DNA from: Gammaproteobacteria bacterium
GTDB lineage: Bacteria > Pseudomonadota > Gammaproteobacteria > Thiohalobacterales > Thiohalobacteraceae
Assembly: GCA_016214925.1 (NCBI GenBank)
Contig: JACRMO010000143.1
Span: 4,376-21,480, forward strand
DNA length: 17,105 nt
Direction: 5' to 3'
A program made the position numbers and the translations under genes. Each line of letters starts with the position of its first letter. The stretch's first letter is position 1. Shown here one piece after another: positions 1 to 8,111 of the stretch. A model generated the notes under the pieces. The model worked only from the letters and a program-made list of their open reading frames with translations, had not been told where the DNA came from and ran no database searches.

Positions 1-2
1 GC

Positions 3-101
3 GACACGCTTGGTGTATTCCGGGTTGCGGCTGACGGCAGCCTGCGGGCGCTGTCGGGCGTGAGCCTGCCTGACGGAACCAATGGCTTGGCGGCACGCTG
101 A
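3..101 (+). CDS. C-terminal end of a beta-propeller-like protein (partial)
   Basis: Only the last 32 codons are in the window, read in the frame that starts at base 3 and ends with TGA at 99-101. The segment reads like the last blade of a beta-propeller: G-V-F-R-V, then a D-G-S-L turn, then S-L-P-D-G-T-N-G-L. Lactonase/YVTN-type propellers often end this way. The gene starts outside the window, so function cannot be judged. A strong hairpin follows the stop at once, which supports this as a real gene end. The family call is a weak inference from a short fragment. Confidence 0.4.
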   Translation, partial: DTLGVFRVAADGSLRALSGVSLPDGTNGLAAR

Positions 102-103
102 TT

Positions 104-157
104 ATCGCGGGGCCAGGGTCGGGGCAGTACTCCCGTTGCCCGCCCTGGCCCCGCGAT
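104..157. terminator. Long hairpin after the beta-propeller-like gene
   Basis: Bases 104-118 and 143-157 are perfect 15-bp inverted repeats. A second 5-bp stem lies inside the loop (122-126 with 137-141). No T-tract follows, so this is not a textbook intrinsic terminator, but its place two bases after a stop codon fits a transcription end or mRNA-protecting structure. Confidence 0.5.
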
Positions 158-192
158 GGATACGGCCATGAATAGGGACACAAAAGAAAGTT

Positions 193-217
193 GTAAGGAT
201 CTGGCGCTGTCTCCGAC
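193..217 (+). promoter_or_regulatory. Possible ECF-sigma promoter for the bufferin-like gene
   Basis: GTAAGG at 193-198 is followed after 15 bases by CGAC at 214-217. The spacing and the GTAA/CG elements resemble promoters of extracytoplasmic-function sigma factors, which often drive bufferin-type genes. It would give a leader of roughly 90 bases. The match is by eye and such motifs are short. Confidence 0.3.
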
Positions 218-310
218 CAACCTGTGGACGATCCGGTTTTTCGAAACCAGCGTCGTGAACAGCCCATTTCGGGCATATGCCATGATGTTTAACGCCAGGA
301 GATTCAAACC

Positions 311-616
311 ATGAAGACTTCCAAGACCGCCATAACCCTCGTACTGACCGCGGCACTGGGTACAACCGGAACCGCGCTCGCGAGCGAGAACCCCTTCGGC
401 ATGCAGGTGCTTGAGCACGGTTACCAAGTAGCCGAAGCCGACACCCACATGTCCGGAACCAAGATGTCCGACGGCAAGTGCGGCGCAAAAAAGGTGGAAG
501 AAGGCAAGTGTGCCGCCAAGGAGGCTGCGACCACCAAGGCTAAAGACGGTCAATGCGGCGCAGGTAAGGACATGCCCGTCGAAGATGCCCGGCGGTGGAT
601 GACCCTGAGTCCGTAG
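311..616 (+). CDS. Small secreted Cys-motif protein, bufferin/HvfA-like
   Basis: A 101-residue protein with an N-terminal signal peptide (residues 1-25, ending A-L-A-S). An E-N-P-F-G-M segment and G-Y-Q-V-A-E follow, then a Lys/Gly/Ala-rich tail with three Cys motifs: D-G-K-C-G (C57), E-G-K-C-A (C67) and D-G-Q-C-G (C82). This layout matches the bufferin/HvfA precursor family, in which EGKCG cysteines are modified by a DUF692 (MNIO) enzyme with a partner protein to make periplasmic copper-binding peptides. AGGAGA at 297-302 sets the start. No DUF692 or DUF2063 gene is visible in this window, so modification is unproven. The last 15 residues (from D87) carry no motif and look unlike the rest, perhaps an old frameshift tail. 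The genes downstream are redox-related. Confidence 0.75.
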   Translation: MKTSKTAITLVLTAALGTTGTALASENPFGMQVLEHGYQVAEADTHMSGTKMSDGKCGAKKVEEGKCAAKEAATTKAKDGQCGAGKDMPVEDARRWMTLSP

Positions 617-658
617 GAACCATACATACAACGCGCACGAGCATAGCGAGGAACCCGG

Positions 659-689
659 CCTGAGGCGGAAATGGCTTTCCGGCCTCAGG
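659..689 (+). terminator. Hairpin downstream of the bufferin-like gene
   Basis: Arms 659-671 and 676-689 pair with one bulged base around a TGGC loop. There is no T-tract. It lies 43 bases after the stop and separates this gene from the glutathione S-transferase-like gene. Confidence 0.45.
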
Positions 690-854
690 TCCGGATACCT
701 GGCGCGATAGATTTGCACGAACTCGCCTTGTCGCTATCCGGACAGCCCGACACTCCGGTACGGCGTCGATGCGAGCACGCGCGTAACAACCACGGTGTGG
801 CGTGCAATGCATCGCGCCGCCGGTCCTTTACACGCCTCGATAAAGGAGTCGTCG

Positions 855-1538
855 ATGTTTCAAGTCCTGACTCTCGTTTCACACAATCTGTGTCCCTATG
901 TGCAGCGCGCGGCCATCCTGTTGACTGAGAAGCGCGTACCATTCGAACGCTGTTATGTCGATCTTGCCTGCCCGCCGGCGTGGTTCTCCGCCATATCGCC
1001 CCTGGAGAAGGTGCCGGTGTTGCTGGTCGGCGACCGGCCGATATTCGAGTCGGCGGTGATCTGCGAATATTTGGATGAGACCATCGGGCCACGGTTACAT
1101 CCCGCCGACCCGCTGGAACGCGCGCACCATCGCAGCTGGATGGAATTCGGATCGAATCTTCTGGACAATATCTGGCGCTTCTATTCCGCGGCGGATGAAC
1201 GGGCCATGGTCCGCAGTGCCGATGAGCTCGCTGCCAAAGCGCTGCAGATCGAGGCCGAACTCGAGGCCGGTCCTTACTTCGCGGGTACACATTTCAGCAT
1301 CGTCGACGCGGTGTTCGGCCCCATCTTCAGGTACTTCGATGTCTTCGACGCGGTAGCCGATTTCGGAGTCTTCCGACACACGCCCAAGGTCCGCGCTTGG
1401 CGCCAGGCGTTGAGCACACGGGATTCCGTGCTCGCCGCAGTGAGCCCGGACTATCCTGAACGCCTGCGCGAATTTCTGCTGGCAAGAGATTCCGCGCTGG
1501 CCCGGCGCATGCGGCACAAGTATGAGTTGGAGAGTTGA
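855..1538 (+). CDS. Glutathione S-transferase family protein
   Basis: 227 residues, the usual size for a cytosolic GST-fold protein. The N-terminal thioredoxin-like domain (about residues 1-80) has S-H-N-L-C-P-Y-V-Q-R with C13 in the catalytic position, as in Cys-type (omega, DHAR or SspA-like) GSTs. The glutathione-contact motif F-E-S-A-V-I-C-E-Y-L follows. The C-terminal half is the all-helical domain, including the conserved S-I-V-D-A helix cap. The ATG at 855 is chosen because AAAGGAG (842-848) precedes it closely and the fold starts directly at M-F-Q-V-L-T-L; an upstream in-frame ATG at 795 adds only a non-homologous tail. The likely role is glutathione-dependent reduction or conjugation; the substrate is unknown. 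It sits among redox genes. Confidence 0.85.
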   Translation: MFQVLTLVSHNLCPYVQRAAILLTEKRVPFERCYVDLACPPAWFSAISPLEKVPVLLVGDRPIFESAVICEYLDETIGPRLHPADPLERAHHRSWMEFGSNLLDNIWRFYSAADERAMVRSADELAAKALQIEAELEAGPYFAGTHFSIVDAVFGPIFRYFDVFDAVADFGVFRHTPKVRAWRQALSTRDSVLAAVSPDYPERLREFLLARDSALARRMRHKYELES

Positions 1539-1617
1539 AGATCCATGGTCGATGTTTGTCGAATTTCGGGATAACACCTGCCGGGCGCGGCATACACGCC
1601 CGCATATGGAGCAGACC

Positions 1618-2148
1618 ATGCCGATTTTTACTGTATTGCTGGCTATTGTTCTGATGACGGCTGTGTCACCGAATCACGCCGTCGAGGCGGACGCACTCAT
1701 TCATGCGCCCGCCTTCGACAGCGCCCGAAACGTGTGGATAAATTCGGAACCGCTCGATTGGGAAACGCTCCGTGGGAAAGTCGTACTGCTGAATATCTGG
1801 ACATATGGCTGCGGCAACTGCAAACGTTCTATTCCTTGGCTCAAATCGGTGTACTCAAGATACGGTGAGCGGGGCTTGCAGATCGTAGGGGTGCACAGCC
1901 CCGAGTTCGCCTGGGAAAAACCCAGGCAGGCAGTGGCGGCAGCGGTCGAACATCATGGCATTGCCTGGCCAGTGATGCTGGATAACGGGCTGGGCTATTG
2001 GACCGCGCTCGGTAATCGATATTGGCCGGCGTTCTATATCGTAGACAAACAGGGACGGGTTGCGGGTTATTTCTTTGGCGAGACGCATGCGTTCGACGGC
2101 AGGGCCAGGACTATGGAACGGCTGATCGAAAAATTACTGGTTGACTGA
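1618..2148 (+). CDS. Periplasmic thioredoxin-like (TlpA/DipZ-type) protein
   Basis: About 176 residues: a hydrophobic export segment (residues 1-24), then a thioredoxin fold. The active site is W-T-Y-G-C-G-N-C (C65 and C68), the W-T-Y-x-C-x-N-C form typical of the redoxin domain of DipZ-like and TlpA-like proteins. The cis-proline region W-P-A-F-Y-I-V-D is also present. It probably acts as a thiol-disulfide oxidoreductase in the periplasm. TGGAG at 1607-1611 favours the ATG at 1618. ATG 1606 is also possible, and the 1522 start would overlap the GST gene and bury the signal peptide. The signal has no positive n-region when started at 1618, so the exact start is uncertain. It ends 29 bases before the response regulator and is probably co-transcribed with it. 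Confidence 0.8.
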   Translation: MPIFTVLLAIVLMTAVSPNHAVEADALIHAPAFDSARNVWINSEPLDWETLRGKVVLLNIWTYGCGNCKRSIPWLKSVYSRYGERGLQIVGVHSPEFAWEKPRQAVAAAVEHHGIAWPVMLDNGLGYWTALGNRYWPAFYIVDKQGRVAGYFFGETHAFDGRARTMERLIEKLLVD

Positions 2149-2151
2149 CGG

Positions 2152-2167
2152 ATTTATACATTTATAC
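2152..2167 (+). repeat. Perfect tandem octamer before the response regulator
   Basis: ATTTATAC occurs twice in direct tandem (2152-2159 and 2160-2167), ten bases before the regulator's ATG and just after the thioredoxin-like stop. OmpR-family regulators bind direct repeats, so an autoregulatory site is possible. It also contains TATAC elements that could be part of a -10 box. The role is inferred. Confidence 0.4.
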
Positions 2168-2177
2168 GGGATGCCCT

Positions 2178-2882
2178 ATGTCGCACAGTCTGCTGATCGT
2201 CGAAGACAATGCCGATATTGCCAGGTTGGTGGCCTTCCATGCCCGCGACATCGGTTGCAACACCGATGTCGCCAGTGATGGCCGTCAGGCTACGCAACTG
2301 TTCAATGGAAAGCATTACGACTTGGTCATTCTCGATTTGATACTGCCCGGTCTGGATGGTCTGGAGGTTTGCCGCTGGGTGCGCGCTCAGCCGAAGTACG
2401 TGCCCATCCTGATGCTGTCGTCAAAGTCCTCCGAGCTTGACCGCGTGGTGGGGCTGGAGGTCGGCGCCGATGATTACCTCACCAAGCCGTTCAGCATTCC
2501 CGAGTTGAAGGCGCGCATCAAAGCGCATTTCCGGCGCAGTGCCGCAGTGCTGGGTCTGACGGGTGCGGTTCCGGCGCGGATCTGCTGCGGTGGACTGACC
2601 ATCGACATCGACAAGCATCGCGTGATGGTCGACGACCAGGAGATTATTCTGACAGCACGCGAGTTCGATCTGCTGGTGCATTTTGCGCGGCATCCCGGCC
2701 GGGTTTATTCACGGATTCAGCTGCTCGAACAGGTATGGGGGTATCAGCACGAGGGTTACGAACATACGGTGAACGCGCATATCAATCGTCTGCGCGCCAA
2801 GATTGAGCGCAATCCAAACGATCCCCGGTATATCCTGACCGTGTGGGGCGTCGGCTACCGGTTTTGCGACGTTGCACAATGA
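2178..2882 (+). CDS. OmpR/PhoB-family response regulator
   Basis: 234 residues. The receiver domain (about 1-120) has the acidic pair E9/D10, the phosphoacceptor D53 in V-I-L-D-L-I-L-P-G, the switch serine region M-L-S-S and K103 in Y-L-T-K-P-F. A winged-helix DNA-binding domain (about 130-230) has L-T-A-R-E-F-D-L-L, the recognition segment with H-T-V-N-A-H-I-N-R-L-R-A-K-I, and the terminal hairpin V-W-G-V-G-Y-R-F. Its stop overlaps the kinase start as ATGA, so the two are translationally coupled. Next come msrP and msrQ; in E. coli the HprR (YedW) regulator controls msrPQ in response to HOCl, H2O2 and copper. A similar job is a reasonable inference, but orthology was not tested. Confidence 0.92.
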   Translation: MSHSLLIVEDNADIARLVAFHARDIGCNTDVASDGRQATQLFNGKHYDLVILDLILPGLDGLEVCRWVRAQPKYVPILMLSSKSSELDRVVGLEVGADDYLTKPFSIPELKARIKAHFRRSAAVLGLTGAVPARICCGGLTIDIDKHRVMVDDQEIILTAREFDLLVHFARHPGRVYSRIQLLEQVWGYQHEGYEHTVNAHINRLRAKIERNPNDPRYILTVWGVGYRFCDVAQ

Positions 2883-4354
2883 TGCCGCGCACCGTATTTG
2901 CCAAGCTGGCCATCGTCCTCGGCGCACTGCTGCTTGGGATAGGCCTGCTGTATGTCCTGCTCAGCACTGCGCTGTCACGGCACTATCAACAGACGTTCCT
3001 GCAGAATCTCAATAGGGATCTGGCGCAGAATCTCATCGTCGATCGCAATCTGGTCAGCGACGGCAATCTGGACGAGGCCGCTCTTCAGGAAACCTTCCAT
3101 CGCTACATGATGGTCAACCCGAGCATCGAAATCTACCTGCTGGATTCCAGCGGCGGCATACTGTCTTATTCGGCGGAGCCGGGCAAGGTGAAGCGTAGAT
3201 ATGTCGATCTTGGGCCCGTGCATGAATTTCTCACCGGACGTGAGTTCCCGCTGTTGGGCGACGATCCGCGCAGTCATGATCGGCGCAAAGTGTTTTCCGT
3301 GGCGCCGATCCCTTCTCCCGGTGACGCGAAGGGGTATCTGTACGTGGTGTTGCGCGGTGAGGAATACGACCGCATCGAACAACTGTTCCAGGATAATCTG
3401 CTCGCGCGACTCTCCGCCGTGGCGGTGCTGGCAAGTCTTGGCGTGGGCCTGGGTGTTGGATTGCTGCTGTTCAGAATGCTGACTCAGCGGCTGGAGTATC
3501 TTACCGGGCTGATGAATCGATTCTGCGCAGGCAGTTTCAATGAATACATTCCATTCGCCGAACGGGTCGGAGAAGACGATGAGATCGACCGGCTGGGCCG
3601 GCACTACAACTGCATGGCCGTGCGCATACGCGCGCAGTTGGAGGATCTGCAGCGCCAGGATGAGGTGCGGCGCGAGCTGGTCGCCAATGTATCGCACGAC
3701 CTGCGTACGCCGCTGGCCGTGATGCAGGGCCATATCGAAACGTTGCAGATCAATGCGGAAGATTTTGGCCCGGTTATCAGGGCGCACTATCTGGATGTCG
3801 CGCTGGCGCACAGCAAGAGACTTACTCGGCTTGTGGAAGAACTTTTCGATCTAGCAAAACTGGACGCGCATGAGATACTGCCGCGCAGCGAGCCATTCTC
3901 GCTGGTGGAGCTGGTTCAGGATGTCATCCAGAAATTCAAGTTGACCGCCGCCGAGCGCGGAGTGCGACTGGAAATGGAGTGCGACGAGTGGCTGCCGCTG
4001 GTGATCGCGGACATCGGGCTGATAGAGCGCGTGCTGGAGAATTTTATCAGCAACTCATTACGTAATACGCAACGCGGCGGTGTGATTATGGCGGTTTTTC
4101 GAAGACTCGGTGTGCAGGTGGAGATACGGATACAGGATGATGGTAATGGGATAACGCCGGAGGACATGCCGCACATTTTCGATCGCTTCTACCGCGGCGC
4201 CGATCAAGGCCGCGGCGCCGATCATGCCGGCCTTGGATTGGCGATCGCCCAACGTATCATCAGTCTCCATGGTGAGACGATCGAAGTCGTCAGTCACCCG
4301 GGGAAGGGTGCGATATTCTTCTTCTGCCTCCCGGTATGGCAGCCCAGCGGATGA
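2879..4354 (+). CDS. Membrane sensor histidine kinase
   Basis: 491 residues if started at the ATG overlapping the regulator's stop (ATGA, 2879-2882); a second ATG follows at 2882. Transmembrane helix 1 spans about residues 8-30, a periplasmic sensor region of about 140 residues follows, and helix 2 spans about 176-201. Then come HAMP, the HisKA box V-S-H-D-L-R-T-P with phospho-accepting H273, and a HATPase domain with N-box N-F-I-S-N-S-L-R-N, G1 D-D-G-N-G-I, F-box I-F-D-R-F-Y-R and G2 G-L-G-L-A-I. All catalytic motifs are intact. It is the partner of the preceding response regulator. The periplasmic signal is unknown; the neighbours suggest oxidant, chlorine or metal stress. A short Gly/Ala/Asp-rich repeat (G-A-D-Q-G-R-G-A-D) lies in the ATP lid. 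Confidence 0.93.
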   Translation: MMPRTVFAKLAIVLGALLLGIGLLYVLLSTALSRHYQQTFLQNLNRDLAQNLIVDRNLVSDGNLDEAALQETFHRYMMVNPSIEIYLLDSSGGILSYSAEPGKVKRRYVDLGPVHEFLTGREFPLLGDDPRSHDRRKVFSVAPIPSPGDAKGYLYVVLRGEEYDRIEQLFQDNLLARLSAVAVLASLGVGLGVGLLLFRMLTQRLEYLTGLMNRFCAGSFNEYIPFAERVGEDDEIDRLGRHYNCMAVRIRAQLEDLQRQDEVRRELVANVSHDLRTPLAVMQGHIETLQINAEDFGPVIRAHYLDVALAHSKRLTRLVEELFDLAKLDAHEILPRSEPFSLVELVQDVIQKFKLTAAERGVRLEMECDEWLPLVIADIGLIERVLENFISNSLRNTQRGGVIMAVFRRLGVQVEIRIQDDGNGITPEDMPHIFDRFYRGADQGRGADHAGLGLAIAQRIISLHGETIEVVSHPGKGAIFFFCLPVWQPSG

Positions 4355-4444
4355 GTGAAGCGCCAGGAAGACGCGGGGTTCTGCCACCCGCCACGGCACG
4401 AGTTCGCATGACCGTTCTCCGGGGCGGGGAACATCGGTTCGATG

Positions 4445-4457
4445 TATCTGTCAGATA
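4445..4457. promoter_or_regulatory. 13-bp palindrome in the msrP leader, candidate operator
   Basis: TATCTGTCAGATA is a perfect 6-bp inverted repeat around one central base, 29 bases before the msrP start. A second overlapping repeat (TCAGA 4451-4455, TCTGA 4463-4467) extends it. In the 132-base gap between the kinase and msrP this is the clearest candidate for a regulator site. A weaker hairpin (4414-4432) precedes it. Function is inferred from position only. Confidence 0.4.
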
Positions 4458-4486
4458 ACAGGTCTGAAAACGAGAGGTGTACAGCT

Positions 4487-5431
<945 letters not shown>

Positions 5432-5434
5432 GGT

Positions 5435-6070
5435 ATGAAACTCTGGATCAAGCCAACCGTCTTCGTGCTCTGCCTGGTGCCGTCGGCATGGTTGGTGTTC
5501 GCGTTGTTAACGGACCGGCTCGGCGCCAATCCCATCGAGGCGCTGACGCGCGAGACGGGTGAATGGACGTTGCGGTTGTTGCTGCTCACGCTGTGCATGA
5601 CGCCGCTGCGCAAGGCGGCGGGTTGGGGTTGGCCGATCCGCCTTCGGCGCATGCTCGGGCTGTTCGCCTTCTTCTATGTCTGTATTCATCTGAGCACGTA
5701 TCTGTGGCTGGATCAGTTCTTCGACTGGGGTGAGATCGGTCGGGATATCCTCAAGCGTCCGTTCATCACGGTTGGCATGCTGGCCTTTGTGCTGTTGGTG
5801 CCGCTGGCGGTAACGTCGACCAACGCCATGATGCGTCGGCTTGGACGCAATTGGACGCGGCTGCATCGACTGGCCTACGTCGTGCCGGCGCTGGGTGTGC
5901 TGCATTTCTGGTGGCTGGTGAAGGCCGATGTGCGCGAGCCGCTGGTGTACGCGCTGCTGTTTGTGCTGTTGATGCTGTTGCGCTGGAAGCCGGTGACGCT
6001 GCGGTTCGGCCGGGGTCTGCGATCTGATAGGGTGTCTGACAGGGGACAGATTTCAAATCTATCTCCGTAA
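5435..6070 (+). CDS. msrQ: MsrQ (YedZ), haem-binding membrane subunit of the MsrPQ system
   Basis: 211 residues with about six transmembrane helices, as in the E. coli protein. Likely haem-ligand histidines lie in F-Y-V-C-I-H-L-S-T-Y-L-W-L and R-L-H-R-L-A-Y-V-V-P-A-L-G-V-L-H-F-W-W. N-P-I-E-A-L-T-R-E-T-G-E-W and the M-T-P-L-R segment are typical of the family. It passes electrons from the respiratory chain or flavin reductase to MsrP. It starts three bases after the msrP stop, with AAGG overlapping that stop, so translational coupling is likely. The last residues (from about R200) are encoded partly by an inverted repeat that also forms the gene end. Confidence 0.95.
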   Translation: MKLWIKPTVFVLCLVPSAWLVFALLTDRLGANPIEALTRETGEWTLRLLLLTLCMTPLRKAAGWGWPIRLRRMLGLFAFFYVCIHLSTYLWLDQFFDWGEIGRDILKRPFITVGMLAFVLLVPLAVTSTNAMMRRLGRNWTRLHRLAYVVPALGVLHFWWLVKADVREPLVYALLFVLLMLLRWKPVTLRFGRGLRSDRVSDRGQISNLSP

Positions 6071-6078
6071 CCGTTACG
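6042..6078. terminator. Inverted repeats at the convergent msrQ / sensor gene ends
   Basis: Arms 6042-6053 and 6055-6066 form an imperfect hairpin (one wobble, one mismatch). It is directly followed by the perfect palindrome CGTAACCGTTACG (6066-6078), which contains the stop codons of both convergent genes (TAA 6068-6070 on plus; 6074-6076 on minus). It probably acts as a compact two-way gene end. There is no clear T-tract. Confidence 0.4.
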
Positions 6079-8088
6079 CGTTATTCACAGTGATGTCGGT
6101 GAGATCGCTCCGGTTCTCGGCGATATGGAACAGCGCGGCGACCACATGCCGGTCGTATTTATCCTTCGATTCAGTCAGCAATTGATCCAGTGCCTGCGGG
6201 ATTGGCACGGCATCGCGGTAGGCGCGCGGGCTGACCAACGCGACGAAGGTGTTGGCGACCGCGAGGATGCGCGCGGTCAATAGGATCGCGTCGCCACGCA
6301 AGCCCTGCGGATAACCGCTGCCATCCATGAGTTCCTGCTTCTGCGCGATGGTGGCGACCACCGGGCCTTCGAAGTCCAGGCTGGAGAGGATATCCAATGC
6401 GTATTGCACATGCTGTTTCAGCATCTCCTGTTCCGCGTCCGACAGCGCTCCGGACTTGGTGAGGACTTCCTTGGGGATAAAAATCTTGCCGACGTTCGCC
6501 AGGTTCGCGGCCAGATCCAGTGCCTGGAGATCGTTGGCCGGCAACTGCAATTCGCGGCCGATGGCGACGGCGACCTCGGCGGTGCGCGAGGAATGATTGG
6601 CGGAGTGCGGGTCGTGTTTATCCACGGCACGCATCAGCGCGGTGATCAACTGGCGCAACAGATTGGCGCGCTTGCGTTCGGATTCGTGCAAGGCGGTCAC
6701 ATCGTGCAGTACGACCAGGGTGGCATGTCCGCTGCCGGCCGGGTTGGGCAGTGGCAACGCGGTACACTGGAACAAACCGGCGCGGTCATTGAATGTAAGG
6801 CTTTCCGGTGTGCTGGTCTGTTCGGTCGAGTTGCCGATGCAGAGTTCCATGCGTTGCGCCGTGTCCGGTCCGAAGATGCTGACCAGTGTCTTGCCGAATA
6901 GATCGGCCTGCGGGACGCCGATGGCCGCTTCGAAGGCGCGGTTGGCGAACAACAAGCGATGGCCGTCGTCGAGTAGGAACAGATAATCCGACAAGGTATT
7001 GGTCACGCCGTGCAGCAGACGCGTCTGACCTTCCAGCATGCGGGTCTTTTCCTGCAAGCGCGCGGTCATCGCCTGCGCGCGCACGCTGCTGCCATGACGC
7101 CAAGCGGCGATCAGGCTGGCGCCGATAAAAAATAGCGTCAGCAGGAATGCCGTCAGCAGGAAACGCCGATGGTCGTTGGATTCCTTCAAGGCTTCACGTG
7201 CATCGGTCTTCTGCATCAGAATCCAGGGCGCACCGGTCAGCGGGCGACTGGTCATCAGGACGGAGACGCCGCGGTAGTCCGGATACTGGGCGAATTCACC
7301 CGGCGCGCGAATCGCGAATGCGGCATCCAGATCGGGGGTGTTGAGCGCCATCTTGCGTTGGGTCGGTGCGCTGCCGTCGGCCAAGGGTGAAAGATAGACC
7401 AGCATGTCGCCCTCGGTGCGCACCAGTACGGTTTCGTCGTGCTCGGTCAGTCCGCCGCGATTGGCCAACAACGGGTACAACGCCGTCGCGGCCGGTTTAA
7501 TGCCCAGCAATACGCCGACGCGCGACTGACCGGTGGCGTCCTGCATGCCCTGGACGGTGGTGATCGGTACCAGAAAACCGAGCGTGGCCTGGCCCTGCGC
7601 GGCGACGCGCAGATCGCGCACGCCGGCATGCCCGGCGTGGCAACCACCACGTGACCCTCGCGATCGAGCAGGGCCAAGCCACGGTAACCGGCGGTCGGGA
7701 GGTTGGCGCGTACCAGCGGTTCGGGCTCGCCGAGGGCGCGGTAGCCGCCGCGTTCGGCCGCGGCGTTGATGAGATTGCGCAGATAACCGATCTGCGCGGA
7801 TTCGACATCCGCGGGGGTATCCGTCTGGGTGGAGAGTTGGCTGAGATAGAGTTGCAGCGAGGCGTTGTTGGCCAGTTCGCCCAGGTTGGCGAATTCGCCG
7901 GTCAGCCATTGGTCGATACTGGCGGCCCGATCATCGGCGATCAGCCCGAGGCGGATGCGCCAGTCGCCGAGGTCGCGTTCGCGCTCCAGGTCGAGATAGG
8001 AAAAGATCAGCCACACCCCGCCGAGGATGACCGCGAACAGCACGATGAGGCTGATCAGGATGGGTCTGCGCGCGTTCGAATTATCCAA
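6074..8088 (-). pseudogene. Frameshifted gene: membrane PAS sensor with degenerate HD-GYP domain
   Basis: Two overlapping minus-strand frames form one protein, joined near 7620-7638. Adding one base there gives exactly 672 codons (671 residues). Order: TM1 (about 7-30), periplasmic dCache-like sensor region (31-300), TM2 (about 307-328), coiled linker, PAS domain (about 355-460), HD-GYP domain (about 475-650). The HD-GYP core is degenerate: the H-D pair is A-N (L-A-N-V-G-K-I), the H-H-E motif is Q-K-Q-E, and the late Asp is N (A-V-A-N-T-F). D-G-S-G-Y-P and the H-S helix remain. Cyclic-di-GMP hydrolysis is therefore unlikely, but a binding or signalling role is possible. The start is taken as TTG 8088 because GGGAGC lies at 8093-8098; earlier TTG/GTG codons overlap the protease gene. 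It lies 23 bases after the LapG-like gene, in the same operon. The frameshift may be a sequencing error. Confidence 0.8.
7620..7638. repeat. Near-perfect palindrome at the frameshift point
   Basis: ACGCCGGCATGCCCGGCGT has arms of 8 and 9 bases. Adding one G to the left arm makes a perfect 20-bp palindrome and restores the sensor gene's frame as T-P-G-M-P-G-V-R-D. A GC-rich hairpin is a common place for a dropped base in sequencing or a replication slip. Confidence 0.7.
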
Positions 8089-8111
8089 GGTCGCTCCCGG
8101 AATGGACAGAT

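Noticed and set aside
2975..3811. A 278-codon minus-strand frame within the sensor kinase
   Set aside because: The plus strand encodes all kinase motifs intact; this is antisense coincidence in GC-rich DNA.
4414..4432. Hairpin between the kinase and msrP as a terminator
   Set aside because: The stem is seven pairs with one wobble and no T-tract follows; not strong enough to claim transcription stops here.
6042..6066. Similarity of GGGGACAGATTT to the palindromic hairpins seen near REP-associated transposases
   Set aside because: Only one copy was seen and there is no transposase gene in the window, so I treat it only as a gene-end hairpin.
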